A DNA stretch of 9,072 nt from Actinomycetota bacterium (lineage in GTDB: Bacteria > Actinomycetota > Actinomycetes > Actinomycetales > Microbacteriaceae): contig JAHIOK010000278.1 in assembly GCA_018895315.1 (NCBI GenBank), forward strand, positions 1-9,072, in the 5' to 3' direction. The translations under genes and the position numbers were made by a program. Under the pieces are notes generated by a model that worked only from the letters and a program-made list of their open reading frames with translations, did not search any database and had not been told where the DNA came from. Below, in pieces: positions 1 through 5,770 of the stretch. How positions within the stretch are numbered: position 1 is the first letter of the stretch; the number at the start of each line of letters is the position of its first letter.

Positions 1-19
1 AGCAAACTTCTTCCTCATG

Positions 20-52
20 ATGATCATTCATGCGTATATGATCACGTCATGC
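20..52 (+). promoter_or_regulatory. Tandem operator-like repeats over the deoR-family promoter
   Basis: Two near-identical copies of one motif lie head to tail: ATGATCATTCATGC at 20-33 and ATGATCACGTCATGC at 38-52. Each begins with the heptamer ATGATCA and ends with TCATGC, and the starts are 18 bp apart. ATGATCAT at 20-27 is a perfect palindrome, and CATGA (16-20) and TCATG (28-32) form an inverted repeat. The second copy covers the likely -10 box and the start codon of the downstream repressor. DeoR-family regulators often control their own gene, so an autoregulatory operator is a reasonable inference. No binding is shown by the sequence. Confidence 0.45.
37..49 (+). promoter_or_regulatory. 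Likely -10 box and leaderless transcription start
   Basis: TATGAT at 37-42 matches five of six bases of the actinobacterial -10 consensus. The next seven bases run straight into the ATG at 49, so initiation at the usual distance would place the transcript's first base on the A of the start codon. No Shine-Dalgarno sequence lies upstream of the ATG. Together these suggest a leaderless mRNA, which is common in actinobacteria. No convincing -35 box is seen, and only 48 bases of upstream sequence are available. Confidence 0.5.
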
Positions 53-819
53 TGACCCATCAGAGAGAAGCGGCCATCCTTGAGCGGCTCTACGCCGTCG
101 GCGGCGCGACGGTCGAGGAACTGACGGCCCTGCTCGCTGTCAGCGGCTCCACGATCCGCCGCGACCTGGAACGGATGGAGCAGTCGGGACAACTTCGCCG
201 CGTGCACGGCGGTGCGCACCTCACCGTCCACAGCGAGGGCGTAGACCAGAGCACCGACCTCGACGAAGACACCCGCGAGAAGGAAGCCATCGCCCGCGAG
301 GCAGCCTCACTCGTCGCCGACGGGGATGTGGTGCTGCTCGACATCGGCGTCACGACGATGCGGATCGCCCGCCACCTGCGCGGGCGAGACATCACCATCA
401 TCACCAACAGCCTCGCCGTGCTGGACGCGCTCCGCGACGACACGGCGGTCACGCTCCTCCTGCTCGGCGGCATGGTCGGGCCGAAGCCACGCACCCTCAT
501 CGGTCCGCTCACAGAGCAAGCGCTGGACATGGTCCACGCCGACATCGCCTTCATCGCCAGCAACGGAGTACGCCCGGATGGATCGATCGTCGTCGAGCTC
601 TCTCAGGAGGCCTCGATCAAGCGCCGCCTGTTCCGCGCCGCCGACAGGGTCGTGCTGACCGCGACGAGTTCGAAGTTCCCGGGCCGGGGCTCGCTGCGCA
701 TCGGACATCTCTCCGAGATCTCCGTCCTGCTGACCACCCCGGGCGCGGATGCGGACACGCTGGCGCACTGCGCCGCAGGAGAAGGCCGAGTGATCGTCGT
801 GGAGCCCGCGCAGCACTGA
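49..819 (+). CDS. DeoR/GlpR-family transcriptional regulator
   Basis: This is a DNA-binding repressor of the DeoR family, which typically controls sugar or sugar-phosphate catabolism in the cytoplasm. Its 256 residues match the usual family length. Residues 4-55 form the N-terminal winged helix-turn-helix: a TVEEL segment, the recognition helix with SGSTIRRDL near 32-40, and the closing RVHGGA near 51-56. Residues 75-250 form the ribose-isomerase-like sensor domain, with DIGVTT at 98-103, ITNS at 118-121 and an SSKF segment near 207-210. The sensor is slightly atypical: relatives usually read DSSKFG where this protein has TSSKFPG, so its ligand may differ. The ATG at 49 is chosen because MLTHQREAAILERL is a classic family N-terminus. 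No sugar kinase or transporter lies in the window, so its target is unknown and could be upstream. The next gene is convergent. Confidence 0.93.
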   Translation: MLTHQREAAILERLYAVGGATVEELTALLAVSGSTIRRDLERMEQSGQLRRVHGGAHLTVHSEGVDQSTDLDEDTREKEAIAREAASLVADGDVVLLDIGVTTMRIARHLRGRDITIITNSLAVLDALRDDTAVTLLLLGGMVGPKPRTLIGPLTEQALDMVHADIAFIASNGVRPDGSIVVELSQEASIKRRLFRAADRVVLTATSSKFPGRGSLRIGHLSEISVLLTTPGADADTLAHCAAGEGRVIVVEPAQH

Positions 820-851
820 CCGCGCCGCCGACCAGCCGCCGGGGCTCTCGC

Positions 852-865
852 CCGCGCGTGCGCGG
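852..865. terminator. Weak GC hairpin between convergent genes
   Basis: The 77 bp between the convergent stop codons contain CCGCGCGTGCGCGG, which can fold into a short GC-only stem. No T-run follows on either strand, so it is not a canonical intrinsic terminator. Nothing else stands out in this gap. The call rests mainly on position. Confidence 0.2.
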
Positions 866-896
866 CGCCGCCGGGCCGGCACCCGCGAGGAGGTGC

Positions 897-2864
897 TCAG
901 ACGATGCGGGCCCCCGCGCGGGACCCACCGGAGGGAAGCTCCACATAGTCTTCGTGCTTCGCGGTGCGTCCGTCGCCGGCGGTGCGGCCGTGCAGCCGGC
1001 GCCACACCCACGGGAGCGCGTCACGCGTGAACCACGACCCGGGGGCCGGCTCGTCGTCGTCGGCGTGCAGGGCGGCGTCGAGACCCCCCAGCGTCTCGGC
1101 ATCCGGGAGACCCAGCACTTCGGCCGCTCGGTAGGAGACGAAGCGGTGCCCTCGCGAGCGGAGGTGCACCCGGTCATCCGCCCACAGTTCGAGGTCGCCG
1201 ATCGCGGGGAATGCGTCGAGGTCGAGCAGGCGCGCACCCGTTTCACGTGCGATGCGACGCAGCTCGGAGTTGAACGCAGCGAAGCGTCGCGCGAGCAGCA
1301 CGGCTGCCCGGCGTCGAGGCAGGAACGGCGTCACGAGCAGCACCTCGCACCCGGTTGCGCGCAGTTGGATGATCGCCTGTTCGAGGTCACGGGTGAGCTG
1401 CAGGGTATCCACGGCCAGACCGGTGAGATCGTTGCCGCCGACGAGGATCGAGACGAGGTCCGGCTTCATCGCGAGGGCAACCGGCAGCTGGTCCTCCACG
1501 AGGTGGCGCATGCGACGGCTGCGCACCGCGAGGTTCGCGTAGCGGAACGGCTCGGGCCCGGTCAGGCGCTGGGCGAGCATCTGTGCCAGGCGGTCGGCCC
1601 AGCCGCGGAACTCGCCGTCGGGCATGCGCGAGGAATCGCAGAGTCCTTCGGTGAGCGAATCGCCGAGTGCGACGTAGCGTCGCCACGGACGCGTGGGCTC
1701 CTGCCGCACCGGGGTGACCGGGCGGGCGGAAGGGCGCGCCATGAGTGCATCATCGATCGGGCGAAGCGCGACGGCCTCCTCGTAGTGACCGACGAGCTGC
1801 CGGCACATCGACTCCCACGACCGATCCATCATCGACTCCCGCGCGGCGCGGCCGAAGGCGCGGCGCTTCGCCTCGTCGCCGGCGAGGTCCAGAACGCGGG
1901 CGCGGAGGTCGTCGAGGTCGCCGGGGCGGTAGAGCCATCCGTCGATGCTGCTGCGCACCAGGTCGAGCGGTCCGCCGCGGCCGGTCGCCACGACGGGCAC
2001 GCCGCTGGCAAGGGCCTCCTGGATGGTCTGGCCGAAGGTCTCGCTCTCGCCGGGGTGCACGAAGACGTCGAAGCTCGCGACGGCCTCAGCGAGGGCGCGC
2101 CCGGAGAGGTGTCCGAGGAACAGCGCGTCCGGCAGCATCCGCTCGAGCATCGGCCGAGACGGACCGTCACCGACGATCACGAGGCGCGCTTCCGGCAGAT
2201 CGGCGAGCGCCCTGAGGTCTTCGACCTGCTTTTCGGGAGCGAGTCGCCCCACGTATCCCACGATGAGCCGGCCCGGTGCTGCGCCGTCGCGCCAGAGGTC
2301 GCTGCGGCGTTCGGGGGCGAACCGCTCCGCGTCGACGCCGCGACCCCAACGTCGAAGTCGGTCGACGCCGAGGCCTTCCAGCTGCTGGAGGGCCGAGGTC
2401 GATGGGGCGAGGGTCAGAGTGGCCCGGCGGTGGAGCCGGGCGACGTGGGAGGCGGCGATCGCGGTGGCCTGCGGCATCCCGTAGCGCGCGGCGTAGGCGA
2501 CGACGTCGGTCTGGTAGACCGCGACTGATGGCACTCGGAGCGCATCGGCGGCGGCGAGTCCCTGCCAGCCCAGGATGAAAGGTGAAGCCAGGTGCACGAC
2601 ATCCGGGCGGAACTCGCGCAGGATCGCCGTCAGCCGTGCCGCGCGGGCGAAGACGACGCGCACCTGCGGATACGAGGGAAGCGGCACGGAGCGGAGCAGT
2701 TCGGTGCGCTCCGTCACGGGCTCGGATGCCGGACCCGGCGCACGGGGGGCGATCACGAGCGTCTCGTGTCCGGCGGCGTCGAGATGACGCAATACCTGGA
2801 GCACGGAGTTCGTGACCCCGTTCATGTGGGGGAGGAACGATTCGGCGAGCAGGGCGACTCTCAC
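897..2864 (-). CDS. Fused GT4 glycosyltransferase and SGNH/GDSL hydrolase
   Basis: One uninterrupted frame encodes 655 residues with two enzymes. Residues 1-370 form a GT4 GT-B glycosyltransferase resembling actinobacterial MgtA/PimB-type mannosyltransferases. It has an N-terminal VRVALLAESFLPHMNGVTN, WGRGVD near 173-178, GRLAPEKQ near 206-213, and the nucleotide-sugar EX7E motif at E275-E283. Residues 395-650 form an SGNH hydrolase: GDSL with catalytic S403, GGND with N478, and DRVH with D564 and H567. The block II glycine expected after NLAVR is a serine (S449). A GDP-mannose donor and esterase or deacetylase activity are family-level inferences only. No signal peptide is visible, so both domains are probably cytoplasmic or at the inner membrane face. 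The GTG at 2864 is chosen because family members start there. However, GGAGG (2870-2866) is only one base from it, and in-frame GTGs at 2930 and 2939 could add 22 or 25 residues. It is divergent from dedA. Confidence 0.85.
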   Translation of the reverse strand: MRVALLAESFLPHMNGVTNSVLQVLRHLDAAGHETLVIAPRAPGPASEPVTERTELLRSVPLPSYPQVRVVFARAARLTAILREFRPDVVHLASPFILGWQGLAAADALRVPSVAVYQTDVVAYAARYGMPQATAIAASHVARLHRRATLTLAPSTSALQQLEGLGVDRLRRWGRGVDAERFAPERRSDLWRDGAAPGRLIVGYVGRLAPEKQVEDLRALADLPEARLVIVGDGPSRPMLERMLPDALFLGHLSGRALAEAVASFDVFVHPGESETFGQTIQEALASGVPVVATGRGGPLDLVRSSIDGWLYRPGDLDDLRARVLDLAGDEAKRRAFGRAARESMMDRSWESMCRQLVGHYEEAVALRPIDDALMARPSARPVTPVRQEPTRPWRRYVALGDSLTEGLCDSSRMPDGEFRGWADRLAQMLAQRLTGPEPFRYANLAVRSRRMRHLVEDQLPVALAMKPDLVSILVGGNDLTGLAVDTLQLTRDLEQAIIQLRATGCEVLLVTPFLPRRRAAVLLARRFAAFNSELRRIARETGARLLDLDAFPAIGDLELWADDRVHLRSRGHRFVSYRAAEVLGLPDAETLGGLDAALHADDDEPAPGSWFTRDALPWVWRRLHGRTAGDGRTAKHEDYVELPSGGSRAGARIV

Positions 2865-2924
2865 ACCTCCAGGGTGACGGGTCGGGCGGGCTCGAACGAC
2901 ACGCCGGCCCCCCGATCTCCGAGA

Positions 2925-2984
2925 GTTCACCCGATGCACGACCCCCGGTCATCCGTTGTGCGCCGTTCGGTGCCCGTTCACCCG
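2925..2984. repeat. 9-bp direct repeat in the divergent intergenic region
   Basis: GTTCACCCG occurs at 2925-2933 and again at 2976-2984, in the 131-bp space between the divergent glycosyltransferase-hydrolase and dedA genes. The copies start 51 bp apart, close to five helical turns, and the second lies 11 bp before the dedA start. They could be paired regulator sites. A 9-mer repeat in a short GC-rich region can also arise by chance. No clear -35/-10 pair was found for either gene here. Confidence 0.25.
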
Positions 2985-2995
2985 GTTCTGACACC

Positions 2996-3631
2996 GTGGC
3001 GGGTGTGATCGAAGATTTCCTGGTCGGGCTCAGCGGCAGCGTCTGGGCGCTGCCCGCGATGTTCGCCCTCGTGCTCGGCGACGCTTTTCTGGTCGTGCTT
3101 CCCGGCGAAACCGTCGTCACCGCCTTCGGGGCCCTGGCGGTCTCCACGGGCTCCCCGCCCTTGCTCGCGGTGATCATCGTGGCGGCCGCCGCCGCGTTCG
3201 CCGGGGATGCGTGCTGCTACCTGATCGGCCGCCGCGTCGGCCTCGAGCGGTGGAGATGGATGCGGCGACCCCGCGTGCAGGCGGCATTCGGGTGGGCTCG
3301 GGCCCGCCTGCACGGCAGCACCGCGGTCGTCGTATTCACCGCGCGTTTCATCCCGTTCGCCCGCCTGGCGGTGAACCTGACGGCCGGGGCATCCCGCATC
3401 TCCGCGCCCCGGTATCTCGGGGTCGCTGCCGTCGCGGCGACCGCGTGGGCGGCCTACCAGGCGATCATCGGCGCGATCGTCGGATGGCTCGTGCCCGGGG
3501 GCCCGGTCGTGGCCGTGCTCGTCTCGATCGCGCTGGCCCTGGGCATCGGTTTCGCGATCGACGCGGTGCTCGCCCGGCGCGCGAAGGCCCGGCGGGCGGC
3601 CACCCGAGACGAGGAGCTCCGCCCGGGCTGA
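2996..3631 (+). CDS. DedA-family membrane protein
   Basis: This is a polytopic inner-membrane protein of the DedA/SNARE-associated (PF09335) family. Members include flippases that recycle undecaprenyl phosphate or phospholipids and often depend on the proton gradient. Its 211 residues match family size. Characteristic elements are VLPGETVV with acidic E38, GDACCYLIGRRVG at 70-82 with D71, and ARFIPFAR at 116-123 with R117 and R123, matching the essential acidic and arginine positions known in E. coli DedA proteins. Hydrophobic stretches lie near 14-35, 55-75, 108-125, 140-166 and 168-190. The C-terminus is short and Arg-rich. The GTG at 2996 is used; a GTG at 3005 is equally possible, and neither has a good ribosome-binding site. 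Divergence from a glycosyltransferase fits a role with lipid-linked glycans, but that is inference. The substrate cannot be told from sequence. Confidence 0.88.
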   Translation: MAGVIEDFLVGLSGSVWALPAMFALVLGDAFLVVLPGETVVTAFGALAVSTGSPPLLAVIIVAAAAAFAGDACCYLIGRRVGLERWRWMRRPRVQAAFGWARARLHGSTAVVVFTARFIPFARLAVNLTAGASRISAPRYLGVAAVAATAWAAYQAIIGAIVGWLVPGGPVVAVLVSIALALGIGFAIDAVLARRAKARRAATRDEELRPG

Positions 3632-3660
3632 TGCCGGAACTCGGGCTCGGAGTCTATTTC
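3617..3660 (+). terminator. Terminator-like hairpin at the end of dedA
   Basis: CTCC plus GCCCG (3617-3625) can pair with CGGGC (3642-3646) and GGAG (3649-3652), with a two-base bulge and a 16-base loop that includes the stop codon. The downstream arm is followed by the T-rich TCTATTTC. The position and T-rich tail suggest a rho-independent terminator for dedA. The bulge, long loop and interrupted T-tract make it weak. Confidence 0.35.
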
Positions 3661-3683
3661 CAGCTCGTCCAGAGCCTGCAGCT

Positions 3684-3753
3684 GCGGAGGAGATTGCAGA
3701 TCCGGAGGTGCGCGCACGGCGTGTCGGTCCTCCCGACGTGCAATCTCCTCCCG
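3684..3753. repeat. Inverted pair of a ~25-bp motif (REP-like palindrome)
   Basis: GGAGGAGATTGCA at 3686-3698 and its perfect complement TGCAATCTCCTCC at 3739-3751 are the core of a longer inverted pair. Over 25 bp, the arm 3684-3708 matches the reverse complement of 3729-3753 at 20 positions. Each arm has internal periodicity: CGGAGG recurs at 3685 and 3703, and CCTCCCG recurs at 3729 and 3747, both 18 bp apart. The 20-base centre holds the end of the palindrome GTGCGCGCAC (3708-3717). It lies in the 151-bp gap between convergent genes. It could be a bidirectional terminator, a repetitive extragenic palindrome or a protein-binding site. No T-run follows either arm. Confidence 0.6.
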
Positions 3754-3782
3754 GGGGGCCCGGCCGCACCGAAGTCCGCGGG

Positions 3783-4427
3783 CTACTCCCCCGCGAGACC
3801 GCCGAGGAGGTGCCCGAACGAGCGGCCTTCACCCAGGTAGTGCGCGGGGTCGAAGGGATCGTCGGAGACCGCGGGCTCGCGGCGGACGATGGCCTCCGCC
3901 AGTTCGCGGGCACCGCGCTCGATGCGTTCGCGCAGCGGCGCGACCTGATCGCCCGACCCACCCCAGTCGCTCGATGCGGCGAACACACCGGTCGAGACCG
4001 GCTCGGCGTGCAGGTAGGCGAACAGCGGCCTGATCGCGTAGTCGATCGCGAGCGAGTGTCGGGGCGTCCCGGCGTTCGCCCCGATCAGCACGGGGGTGCC
4101 GGTGAGCGCGTCGGGCTCGAGGATGTCGATGAACGACTTGAACAGTCCGGAGTAGCTCGTGGAGAAGATCGGGGTCACCGCGATGAGCGCGTCGGCCGAG
4201 ACCACCGCGTTGATCATCGACTCGAGGGCAGGCGCCGCGAAGCCGGTGAGGAGGTTGTTCGTGATGTCGTGCGCGTAGTCGCGCAGCTCGAACACGTCGA
4301 CCTCGGCCTGTATCCCCTTCTCTTCGAGGGAGTGCATGGTGGCCGCGCTCAGGCGGTCGGCGAGCATCCGAGTCGATGAGGGGTTGGACAGCCCCGCCGT
4401 CACAACGGCGATGCGACGTACGGTCAT
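3783..4427 (-). CDS. NADPH-dependent FMN reductase, CE1759 family (LLM partner)
   Basis: This flavodoxin-fold flavin reductase probably uses NAD(P)H to make reduced FMN for the monooxygenase encoded just upstream. The 214-residue protein starts with a beta-strand MTVRRIAVVTAG and the phosphate-binding loop GLSNPSSTR (12-20). The TPIFSTSYSGLFK segment (85-97) lines the flavin site and dimer face in the NADPH-dependent FMN reductase family. It matches the CE1759-type reductases (TIGR04037), defined as partners of CE1758-type luciferase-like monooxygenases. That partner is indeed its neighbour, ending 8 bases before this ATG. GGAG sits 2 bases and AGGGAAG 11 bases upstream of the ATG at 4427. 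A GTG at 4439 that overlaps the upstream gene would add four residues. The substrate of the pair is unknown. A role in reducing iron is only a contextual guess. Confidence 0.9.
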   Translation of the reverse strand: MTVRRIAVVTAGLSNPSSTRMLADRLSAATMHSLEEKGIQAEVDVFELRDYAHDITNNLLTGFAAPALESMINAVVSADALIAVTPIFSTSYSGLFKSFIDILEPDALTGTPVLIGANAGTPRHSLAIDYAIRPLFAYLHAEPVSTGVFAASSDWGGSGDQVAPLRERIERGARELAEAIVRREPAVSDDPFDPAHYLGEGRSFGHLLGGLAGE

Positions 4428-4435
4428 CGCTCCGG

Positions 4436-5665
4436 TCACTTCCCTGCCAGGCCGAAGGCCGCACCCGCGGGTGCGGGAGTGTCCTGATAGGGCGAGCCAC
4501 CGGTCACATTGTCGCCGCGGTTGGCGTTGGGGCGCGGCTGACGCACGTCACCGTCGCCGTACTTGGCGGCCACGAGCGACGCGTGCGTCGGAGCGTCCGG
4601 AACCGTCGCCGGGCGGTTCTGCGCGAGCTCCTTACGCAGCACGGGCACCACCTCGCCGCCGAGGATGTCGAGCTGCTCGAGGACGGTCTTCAGCGGAAGG
4701 CCGGCATGATCCATCAAGAACAGCTGACGCTGGTAGTCGCCGTAGATCTCGCGCATCCCGGCGTAGCGGTCGATGACCTGCTGCGGAGAACCGACGGTCA
4801 GCGGCGTCATCTCGGTGAAGTCCTCCATCGACGGTCCGTGGCCGTAGACCGGGGCATTGTCGAAGTAGGGGCGGAAAGCCCGCACGGCATCCTGCGAGTT
4901 CGCGTTCATGAACACCTGGCCGCCGAGACCCACGATGGCCTGCTCGGGCGTGCCATGGCCGTAGTGCGCGTAGCGCTGGCGGTACAGCGTGATCAGCCGC
5001 TGGTAGTGCTCGGCGGGCCAGAAGATGTTGTTCGCGAAGAAGCCGTCACCGTAGTACGCAGCCTGTTCGGCGATCTCGGGCGTGCGGATCGAGCCGTGCC
5101 AGACGAACGGGGGCACGTCATCGAGCGGGCGCGGGGTGGAGGTGAAGCCCTGCAGGGGCGTGCGGAACTTGCCTTCCCAGTCCACGACGTCTTCGCGCCA
5201 GAGTTTGCGCAGCAGCGCATAGTTCTCGATCGCGAGCGGCAGACCCTGTCGGATGTCCTTGCCGAACCACGGGTAGACCGGCCCGGTGTTTCCGCGGCCC
5301 AGCGTCAGATCGACGCGGCCTCCGGAGAGGTGCTGCAGCATCGCGTAGTCTTCGGCGATCTTCACCGGATCGTTCGTGGTGATGAGGGTCGTGGCCGTCG
5401 ACAGCTGCAGCGTGGTGGTCTGCGCCGCGATGTAGGCCAGCGTGGTCGTGGGAGACGATGACCAGAACGGCGGATTGTGGTGTTCGCCCAGGGCGAACAC
5501 ATCCAGGCCGACCTCTTCGGCGTGCTTGGCCACCGTGATGGTGTTGCGAATCTTCTCCGCTTCACTGGGCGTGTGCCCGGTCGTCGGGTCGGCGGTGATG
5601 TCGCTGACCGTGAAGATGCCGAACTGCATCGCCTTCGGCCCGGACGTGTTCTGGATCTCGCTCAC
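4436..5665 (-). CDS. Luciferase-like flavin-dependent monooxygenase, CE1758 family
   Basis: This is a bacterial-luciferase-fold (TIM barrel) oxidoreductase that should use reduced FMN and oxygen to oxidise an unknown substrate in the cytoplasm. The 409 residues show MQFGIFTVSDITADPTTG from residue 13, GEHHNPPFWSSSP near 60-72, and GGRVDLTLGRGNTGPVYPWFG near 115-135, all typical of the CE1758 subfamily (TIGR04036). Residues 350-409 form a Pro/Ala/Asn-rich, probably disordered tail beyond the barrel. The GTG at 5665 is preferred because AGAGGGAAG lies 5 bases upstream. The internal ATG at codon 13, where many relatives begin, has only a poor, closely spaced GAAGG. It is the first gene of a two-gene operon with the FMN reductase and has its own promoter, 105 bp after efeB. 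The substrate cannot be deduced. Confidence 0.92.
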   Translation of the reverse strand: MSEIQNTSGPKAMQFGIFTVSDITADPTTGHTPSEAEKIRNTITVAKHAEEVGLDVFALGEHHNPPFWSSSPTTTLAYIAAQTTTLQLSTATTLITTNDPVKIAEDYAMLQHLSGGRVDLTLGRGNTGPVYPWFGKDIRQGLPLAIENYALLRKLWREDVVDWEGKFRTPLQGFTSTPRPLDDVPPFVWHGSIRTPEIAEQAAYYGDGFFANNIFWPAEHYQRLITLYRQRYAHYGHGTPEQAIVGLGGQVFMNANSQDAVRAFRPYFDNAPVYGHGPSMEDFTEMTPLTVGSPQQVIDRYAGMREIYGDYQRQLFLMDHAGLPLKTVLEQLDILGGEVVPVLRKELAQNRPATVPDAPTHASLVAAKYGDGDVRQPRPNANRGDNVTGGSPYQDTPAPAGAAFGLAGK

Positions 5666-5670
5666 GATTG

Positions 5671-5679
5671 CTTCCCTCT
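5671..5679 (-). promoter_or_regulatory. Ribosome-binding site deciding the GTG start of the LLM gene
   Basis: On the minus strand AGAGGGAAG precedes the GTG at 5665 by 5 bases, a good Shine-Dalgarno match and spacing. It supports this start over the in-frame ATG 36 bases further in. Confidence 0.7.
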
Positions 5680-5682
5680 TTC

Positions 5683-5700
5683 CGGATGCCGAGGCATCCG
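5683..5700 (-). promoter_or_regulatory. Perfect hairpin in the LLM leader, just before the SD site
   Basis: CGGATGCC (5683-5690) and GGCATCCG (5693-5700) are exact complements separated by two bases, so at least a 7-bp stem with a 4-base loop can form in the transcript. It sits between the inferred transcription start and the Shine-Dalgarno site, ending 3 bases before AGAGGGAAG. It could protect the mRNA 5' end, affect translation or be an operator for a dimeric repressor. The GGATGC/GCATCC word is common in this genome, which weakens the case for a specific role. Confidence 0.45.
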
Positions 5701-5716
5701 CTTCTATGCAAGTGAA

Positions 5717-5744
5717 TGTATATCGTGTAACGCCTGCACATCAA
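5717..5744 (-). promoter_or_regulatory. Candidate promoter of the LLM-FMN reductase operon
   Basis: Reading the minus strand, TTGATG (5744-5739) serves as a -35 box and TATACA (5722-5717) as a -10 box, with a 16-base spacer. Transcription would start near 5710 and give a leader of about 45 bases. The block 5700-5750 is markedly AT-rich for this window, as expected for a promoter. It implies that the flavin pair can be expressed separately from the iron operon upstream. No clear terminator for efeB is seen in the same 105 bp, so read-through is also possible. Confidence 0.5.
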
Positions 5745-5770
5745 GGCTATTCCCGGCCGAGCGATTTCCG

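Noticed and set aside
858..2528. A 556-codon open frame on the + strand opposite the glycosyltransferase-hydrolase gene
   Set aside because: It is antisense to a gene with clear catalytic motifs, its translation is Arg/Glu/Gly-rich with no recognisable domain, and such long shadows are common in GC-rich DNA.
2167..3177. A long minus-strand frame spanning the glycosyltransferase start, the intergenic region and dedA
   Set aside because: It overlaps two well-supported genes in other frames and its translation is low-complexity Arg/Pro/Ala without a recognisable domain.
3739..3760. The GGGGGG run after the inverted motif, considered as the end of an intrinsic terminator
   Set aside because: Intrinsic terminators need a T-run after the stem. 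This is a G/C-run, so termination here is unsupported.
3708..4379. A + strand frame of 223 codons opposite the FMN reductase
   Set aside because: It is the antisense shadow of a clear flavodoxin-fold gene and has no recognisable motif or ribosome-binding site.
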